Part shown: positions 60,037 to 64,000 of the stretch, piece by piece | How the letters are laid out: every line of letters begins with the position of its first letter | Position numbering within the stretch: the first letter of the stretch is position 1 | Assembly (NCBI RefSeq): GCF_030852425.1 | Contig: NZ_NSDM01000003.1 | Location: forward strand, 434,001-498,000 | Direction of reading: 5' to 3' | Source of the DNA: Saccharothrix longispora | GTDB lineage: Bacteria > Actinomycetota > Actinomycetes > Mycobacteriales > Pseudonocardiaceae | DNA: 64,000 nt | Notes under the pieces: generated by a model | What the model saw: only the letters and a program-made list of their open reading frames with translations | Database searches by the model: none | What the model was told of the DNA's origin: nothing | Translations under genes and position numbers: made by a program

Positions 60037-61482
60037 GTGCAAGCCAAGGACCTGATCGCCGCGCACGGCCACGGCCACGGGCGGCCCACCGGCCCCGCGT
60101 CCCACCAGGTGCGGCGGTTGCTGCTGGTCCTGCTGCTGCCGCTGGTGCTGGCGACCGTCGTGGGCACGTTCCTGCTCTACCCGTTCGGGCACGACCAGCG
60201 CACCGGCGCGGAGGCCGGCATCACGCAGGTGCCGGTGCTCGGCGAGGTCACCGCGGTGGTCGGCGGCGGGTGCGGACCGGACACCGGTCAGGCCGGCGCG
60301 ACCGGGTGCGTGCTGGTGTCCGTGCGGATGACCGACGGCGCGGCGGCCGGCCGCGACGTCCGGGTGCCCGTGCCCGACCAGCCGACGACGCCGGAGTTCG
60401 CGGTCGGCGACCGGGTGGTGCTGTCGTTCGGCGGCGGTGATCCCGACGACAGCGCGTCCTACCAGCTCGTCGACTTCCAGCGGGGCACGCCGTTGCTGCT
60501 GCTGGCCGTGCTGTTCGTGGCGGCCGTGCTGCTGCTGGGGCGCTGGCGCGGGCTGGCCGCGCTGGGCGCGCTGGCGTTGAGCTTCGTGGTGCTGGTGGTG
60601 TTCGTGCTGCCCGCGATCCTGGCCGGCGAGAACCCGCTGACCGTGGCCGTGGTCGGCGCGGGGCTGATCATGTTCGTGGTGCTGTACCTGACGCACGGGG
60701 TGTCCGCGCGCACGTCCACCGCCGTGCTGGGCACGCTGGTGAGCCTCGCGCTGATCTGCCTGCTCGGCGTGGCGTTCTCCGCGTTCGGCAAGCTCACCGG
60801 CATCGACCAGGAGACCGGGAACCTGGTGGCCGTGCTGGGGCACGGCATCGACACCCGCGGCCTGCTGCTGGCCGGGACGGTCATCGGCGCGCTGGGCGTG
60901 CTGGACGACGTCACCGTAACGCAGACCAGCGCGGTGTGGGAGCTGCGCCGGGCCAACCCGTCGCTGGGGTTCCGCGACCTGTACGCGGCGGGGTCGCGGA
61001 TCGGCCGCGACCACCTGTCGTCCGTGGTGAACACCCTGGTCATGGCGTACGCGGGCGCGGCGCTGCCGCTGCTGCTGGCGTTCTCGCTGTCGGGCCGCAC
61101 CCTGGGCGAGATCCTGACCGCGCAGGAGGTGGCGCAGGAGGTCGTGCGGACCCTGGTGGGCAGCATCGGGCTGGTGGCGGCCGTCCCGATCACCACGGCC
61201 CTGGCCGCGTGGGTGGCGGGCCGCGAGGAGGTGCCCGCCACCGCCGCGACGCCCGACCCCGGGGACGGACCCGAGGACGAGCCGCAGGACGCCCCGGAGG
61301 ACGACGGGCCCACCGGGACCGCGGCCTGGAGCGCGCGGGTGACGGGCGACCTGCGCACCGGCTACGACCCCGCGAAGGGCCCCTGGCGACGGCCGGCCCG
61401 GGTGACCGCTAGCGAGCGAGCAGCACGACCAGCAGAGCGACCGCGGCGGGCACGGACTGCACGAACAGGATTCGACGACTGA
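60037..61482 (+). CDS. YibE/F family membrane protein
   Basis: The 481-residue protein has an N-terminal helix (about 27-48), an outer domain of about 110 residues and eight or so helices with YibE/F features: MFVVLYLTHGVSARTSTAVLGTLVSLAL (split), GHGIDTRGLLLAGTVIGALGVLDDVTVTQ and GRDHLSSVVNTLVMAYAGAALPLLL. The function is not established. The GTG start has a weak ribosome site. The last 24 codons overlap the opposing DUF1304 gene by 74 bases and have no family similarity, so the conserved protein ends earlier. Confidence 0.88.
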   Translation: MQAKDLIAAHGHGHGRPTGPASHQVRRLLLVLLLPLVLATVVGTFLLYPFGHDQRTGAEAGITQVPVLGEVTAVVGGGCGPDTGQAGATGCVLVSVRMTDGAAAGRDVRVPVPDQPTTPEFAVGDRVVLSFGGGDPDDSASYQLVDFQRGTPLLLLAVLFVAAVLLLGRWRGLAALGALALSFVVLVVFVLPAILAGENPLTVAVVGAGLIMFVVLYLTHGVSARTSTAVLGTLVSLALICLLGVAFSAFGKLTGIDQETGNLVAVLGHGIDTRGLLLAGTVIGALGVLDDVTVTQTSAVWELRRANPSLGFRDLYAAGSRIGRDHLSSVVNTLVMAYAGAALPLLLAFSLSGRTLGEILTAQEVAQEVVRTLVGSIGLVAAVPITTALAAWVAGREEVPATAATPDPGDGPEDEPQDAPEDDGPTGTAAWSARVTGDLRTGYDPAKGPWRRPARVTASERAARPAERPRRARTARTGFDD

Positions 61483-61771
61483 CCGTCGCCGCGCCGTACA
61501 CCCCGGCGACGATGACGCACACCAGGAAGAACACGGCGAACGCGAAGCCGACCGACCCGCCGGCCACGATCGCGAAGACCAGGCCGGCGGCGAGGAACCC
61601 GTTGTAGAGGCCCTGGTTGGCCGCCAGCACCTTCGAGGCGGCGGCGAACTCCTCCGTGGTCCCGAACGCCGCGCGGCCGCGCGGGGTGTTCCACAGGAAC
61701 ATCTCCAGCACCACGATGTAGAGGTGGATTGCCGCGACGAGCGCGGTCAGGACGTCAGCGGCGATCTGCAC
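61409..61771 (-). CDS. DUF1304 family small membrane protein
   Basis: The 120-residue protein has four helices and IAADVLTALVAAIHLYIVVLEMFLW, NQGLYNGFLAAGLVF and YGAATVSRRILFVQSVPAAVALL, the features of DUF1304 (YqjF-like) proteins. GTG 61771 has AGGG eight bases upstream; GTG 61780 is an alternative. It is convergent with and overlaps the YibE/F gene by 74 bases. The function is unknown. Confidence 0.87.
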   Translation of the reverse strand: MQIAADVLTALVAAIHLYIVVLEMFLWNTPRGRAAFGTTEEFAAASKVLAANQGLYNGFLAAGLVFAIVAGGSVGFAFAVFFLVCVIVAGVYGAATVSRRILFVQSVPAAVALLVVLLAR

Positions 61772-61813
61772 GGGCGTCACCCTAACCGGACGGCGGCGAC
61801 TAGGTTGTCCGGT

Positions 61814-62677
61814 GTGGGACGACTGCGGAAGACCGATGCGACCATCACGAGGGAGGTGGACTCGGGCATCGCGGAACTCGTCCCCGACCAGGACGTCCCC
61901 CGCGCCTGGGTGCTGCGCCTCAACGGCACCCCGCAGTCGCACGTCGACCTGGACGACCCGACGCACCTGGAGTTCGAGTACCTGCGCCGCCTCGGCCACG
62001 TCGCCGACCTGGTGGCCCCCGAGGGCGACCCGATCCGGGCCGTGCACCTGGGCGGCGGGGCCCTCACCCTCCCCCGCTACATCGCCGCGACCCGCCCCCG
62101 CTCCACCCAGCAGGTCGTGGAGATCGACGCGGCGCTGGTCGACCTGGTGCGCGGCGTCCTCCCGCTGGACCGGAACTGGCGCATCCGCATCCGCACCGGC
62201 GACGCGCGGGCCGTGCTGGTCCGGGCGCCCGAGGACACCTTCGACCTGATCGTCACCGACGTCTTCGCCGGCGCGCGCACCCCGGCGCACCTCACGTCGG
62301 TCGAGTTCGTGCGCCAGGCGTCGCGGGCGCTGCGCGCGGGCGGCGTCTACGCGGCCAACATCGGCGACGGCGGCCCGCTCGCCTTCGCCCGCGCCCAGGC
62401 GGCCACCGTGCGCGCCGTGTTCCCGCACGTGTGCGTCCTGGCCGAACCGACCGTGTTCCGCGGCAGGCGCTTCGGCAACTTCGTCCTGGTGGCCTCGCAC
62501 ACCGAGCTGCCGGTCGCCGCCCTGACCCGCCGCACGGCCGGCGACCCGTTCCCGGGTCGGGTCGAGCACGACGCCTCGCTGACCCGCTTCATCGGCGGCC
62601 TGCCGCCGACGACGGACGCCACGGCCACCCAGTCCCCGTCCCCGCCCAAGGGCACGTGGGGCCTGCCGGACGACTGA
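61814..62677 (+). CDS. Spermidine-synthase-like methyltransferase-fold protein
   Basis: The 287-residue protein has VHLGGGALTLPRYIAATRP (SAM/dcSAM-binding loop), VVEIDAALVDLVRGVLPL, TGDARAVLVRAPEDTFDLIVTDVFAG (split) and an aminopropyltransferase-like C-half. Spermidine-synthase-like proteins without the full polyamine site are widespread in actinobacteria and have unknown substrates. The start GTG is 61814. A NUDIX gene follows 31 bases downstream. Confidence 0.88.
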   Translation: MGRLRKTDATITREVDSGIAELVPDQDVPRAWVLRLNGTPQSHVDLDDPTHLEFEYLRRLGHVADLVAPEGDPIRAVHLGGGALTLPRYIAATRPRSTQQVVEIDAALVDLVRGVLPLDRNWRIRIRTGDARAVLVRAPEDTFDLIVTDVFAGARTPAHLTSVEFVRQASRALRAGGVYAANIGDGGPLAFARAQAATVRAVFPHVCVLAEPTVFRGRRFGNFVLVASHTELPVAALTRRTAGDPFPGRVEHDASLTRFIGGLPPTTDATATQSPSPPKGTWGLPDD

Positions 62678-62708
62678 GCCGGGCCGCACGACCGGTTACG
62701 GTGCCCGG

Positions 62709-63194
62709 ATGACCCGACCACGCCTGCGCCACTCGGTCCGCGCGATCGTGCTCGACCCGGACGACCGCGTCCTGCTCGGCCGCCACAGGACCGGCGACGG
62801 CGTCGTGTGGGCGGCTCCCGGCGGCGGGGTCGAGCCCGGTGAGACGCCCGCGCGGGCCCTCCGGCGCGAGCTGCGCGAGGAGGTCGGGTTGGCGATCACC
62901 GGCGACCCGCCGCACGTGTGGCGCCAGGAGGCCCGGGGCGCCGGCCGCGCGCCCGGCCACGACGGGGTCGTCAACGACTACTTCCTCGTCCGCGCCTCCG
63001 CGTTCGTCCCGCGCGGCGCGATGAGCGACGCCGAACTGGCCGCCGAGCACCTCGACGGGTGGCGGTGGTGGGCGCTCGCCGACATCGCCGACCACCGCGG
63101 CCCCGACCTGTTCTCGCCCCGCGACCTCGTCACGCCGCTGGCCGCGCTGATCGCGGGCGGTCCGCCGGCGCGACCCGTTGCGCTGGGCGTGTGA
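62709..63194 (+). CDS. NUDIX hydrolase
   Basis: The 161-residue protein carries the complete NUDIX box: PGGGVEPGETPARALRR followed by ELREEVGL (residues about 38-60), with all glutamates of GX5EX7REUXEEXGU. It hydrolyses a nucleoside diphosphate linked to another group. The N-terminus RHSVRAIVLDPDDRVLLGRH is a typical first strand pair. The exact substrate cannot be told. Confidence 0.92.
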   Translation: MTRPRLRHSVRAIVLDPDDRVLLGRHRTGDGVVWAAPGGGVEPGETPARALRRELREEVGLAITGDPPHVWRQEARGAGRAPGHDGVVNDYFLVRASAFVPRGAMSDAELAAEHLDGWRWWALADIADHRGPDLFSPRDLVTPLAALIAGGPPARPVALGV

Positions 63195-63277
63195 GCCGCG
63201 GCGGACGTGCCGATGTGGTGCCGCACGGCCTTGAGCGCGGTCCGGGTGCTCGCGCCGAGGCGAGCGGGAGGGCCTTC

Positions 63278-63904
63278 CTAGTCGCTCAGCGTCGACACGA
63301 ACCGGGAGATGGCGTCCGGGTTGAGCTTCTGCGCCAGCCGGCCGCCCGGGGCGAGCGCGGCGAGCTTGTAGAGCGGCCGGTCCCCGTAGGCGAGGCCGCG
63401 GGCCTCGGCGCGCAGCTGGGCGACCAGCAGCTCGGAGAAGACGAGTCCCGGCGGGTCGCCCCGGCCCGCGAGGACGTTCGCCAGCGTGCGCAGCGGCAGG
63501 ATCTCCTGCTCCTTGCCGCCCGTCCCCGCGTAGATGGCGAGGGCCAGGTTGATGGCCTTGCCGCCGCCGCGCACGAAGAGGCCCACGGTGCGCGCCCCGC
63601 GCACGTCGGTGACCAGCAGGTCGAGCCGGTCCGCGGTGCGCAGGTCCACCGAGCGGGTGCCGAACGCCCGCACCGACAGCACCGTGCCGTCCAGCCGCAC
63701 GTGCCGCCGGGCCTCGGCCACGGCCAGCAGCGCGAGCGGCACGAAGAAGATCGCGGCCGTGACCAGGCCGGCGGTGCGGCCCGCGAGCAGCCCCATCAAC
63801 CCGCCGAACGCGGCGGCGACGACGAGCGCGCCGATCGTGACCGTCCAGGCGCGCTTGCGCACCGCCTTCGGGTCCAGCAGGTCGAGGGGGATGCTCTCGC
63901 TCAC
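63278..63904 (-). CDS. Two-helix membrane protein of unknown function, coupled to hisS
   Basis: The 208-residue protein starts at a GTG overlapping the hisS stop. Two adjacent helices (about 20-43 and 45-63) are followed by a PH-like beta segment (VRLDGTVLSVRAFGTRSVDL) and a soluble C-terminus (GGKEQEILPLRTLANVLAG; ending RFVSTLSD). I recognise no named family. Translational coupling to hisS suggests co-expression only. Confidence 0.75.
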   Translation of the reverse strand: MSESIPLDLLDPKAVRKRAWTVTIGALVVAAAFGGLMGLLAGRTAGLVTAAIFFVPLALLAVAEARRHVRLDGTVLSVRAFGTRSVDLRTADRLDLLVTDVRGARTVGLFVRGGGKAINLALAIYAGTGGKEQEILPLRTLANVLAGRGDPPGLVFSELLVAQLRAEARGLAYGDRPLYKLAALAPGGRLAQKLNPDAISRFVSTLSD

Positions 63905-64000
63905 CGGCCCAACGCCTCCACCACCGAGATCACCGCGTCCGCCAGCGGCACGGAGCGCTGGTCGCCCGTCGCCAACTCCTTGAGCTGCACGACACCGGCC
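63901..64000 (-). CDS. hisS: Histidyl-tRNA synthetase, C-terminal end only
   Basis: The last 33 codons of a minus-strand gene are visible: VVQLKELATGDQRSVPLADA and VISVVEALGR, then TGA. The pattern xVKxLxTGxQxxVxxxxV matches the anticodon-binding C-terminus of bacterial HisRS. In M. tuberculosis hisS (Rv2580c) lies near Rv2578c and aspS, as here. The identity rests on a short segment and this synteny. Confidence 0.7.
   Translation of the reverse strand, partial: AGVVQLKELATGDQRSVPLADAVISVVEALGR

Overview
The window is chromosomal DNA from a very GC-rich actinomycete. GTG/TTG starts, ATGA/GTGA gene overlaps, actinobacterial families (DUF742, AtuA/TIGR03084 operon, TcrXY-type two-component pair, Rv2578c-type intein host) and a mycobacterial-type LexA box all fit. 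Gene content and style point to Pseudonocardiales of the Saccharothrix/Actinosynnema/Lentzea kind; that placement is inference. No rRNA, tRNA, insertion sequence or CRISPR array was seen.

Positions 1-22.6 kb hold a large cell-surface or exopolysaccharide locus built from facing operons. On the minus strand, a polyprenyl-phosphate sugar transferase (start 22597), a WbpB-like dehydrogenase, a nucleotide-sugar epimerase and a DegT aminotransferase lead into a perfect terminator at 17784. A second minus-strand unit follows: a giant secreted dimethylformamidase-like/DUF4082 protein, a PglD/NeuD-like acyltransferase, a WbpE-like aminotransferase and a WbpD-like acetyltransferase with an added zinc ribbon. 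On the plus strand lie two glycosyltransferases around a flippase (3.1-6.8 kb) and a Wzz-like protein followed by an O-antigen ligase/polymerase (7.9-10.3 kb). A secreted glycoside-hydrolase-like lipoprotein, a rhamnosyltransferase-like enzyme and a YVTN propeller protein sit at the left edge. Together they look like a Wzx/Wzy-type pathway for a glycan containing acetamido or diacetamido sugars, with secreted proteins that may modify or bind it.

Positions 23-38 kb carry an S4 protein, a solitary DUF742 protein, a Mug-type uracil-DNA glycosylase, a 5'-nucleotidase, a CopC protein, and a two-component system followed by two GT39 membrane glycosyltransferases flanking a GT2-GtrA fusion. An SGNH hydrolase, an APH-like protein with a probable lost catalytic Asp, a DUF389 membrane protein and aspS follow.

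Positions 40.8-55.1 kb hold a broken cyclophilin gene, two paralogous subtilisin-like proteases, a GNAT enzyme, an HTH regulator and an eight-gene fully overlapping acyl-CoA carboxylase/AtuA operon headed by its own TetR gene, with a 48-bp palindrome just upstream of that gene.

Positions 55-64 kb contain a flavin oxidase divergent from a SnoaL-like protein across a 27-bp inverted repeat, a decayed Rv2578c-type gene reduced to an apparently splice-competent intein, a LexA box, pnuC-nadR, and small genes up to the C-terminus of hisS. The most unusual items are the orphan intein and a family of intergenic inverted-repeat elements with an exact 22-nt period (30592-30777, 57011-57132, and a single unit at 6781-6802).
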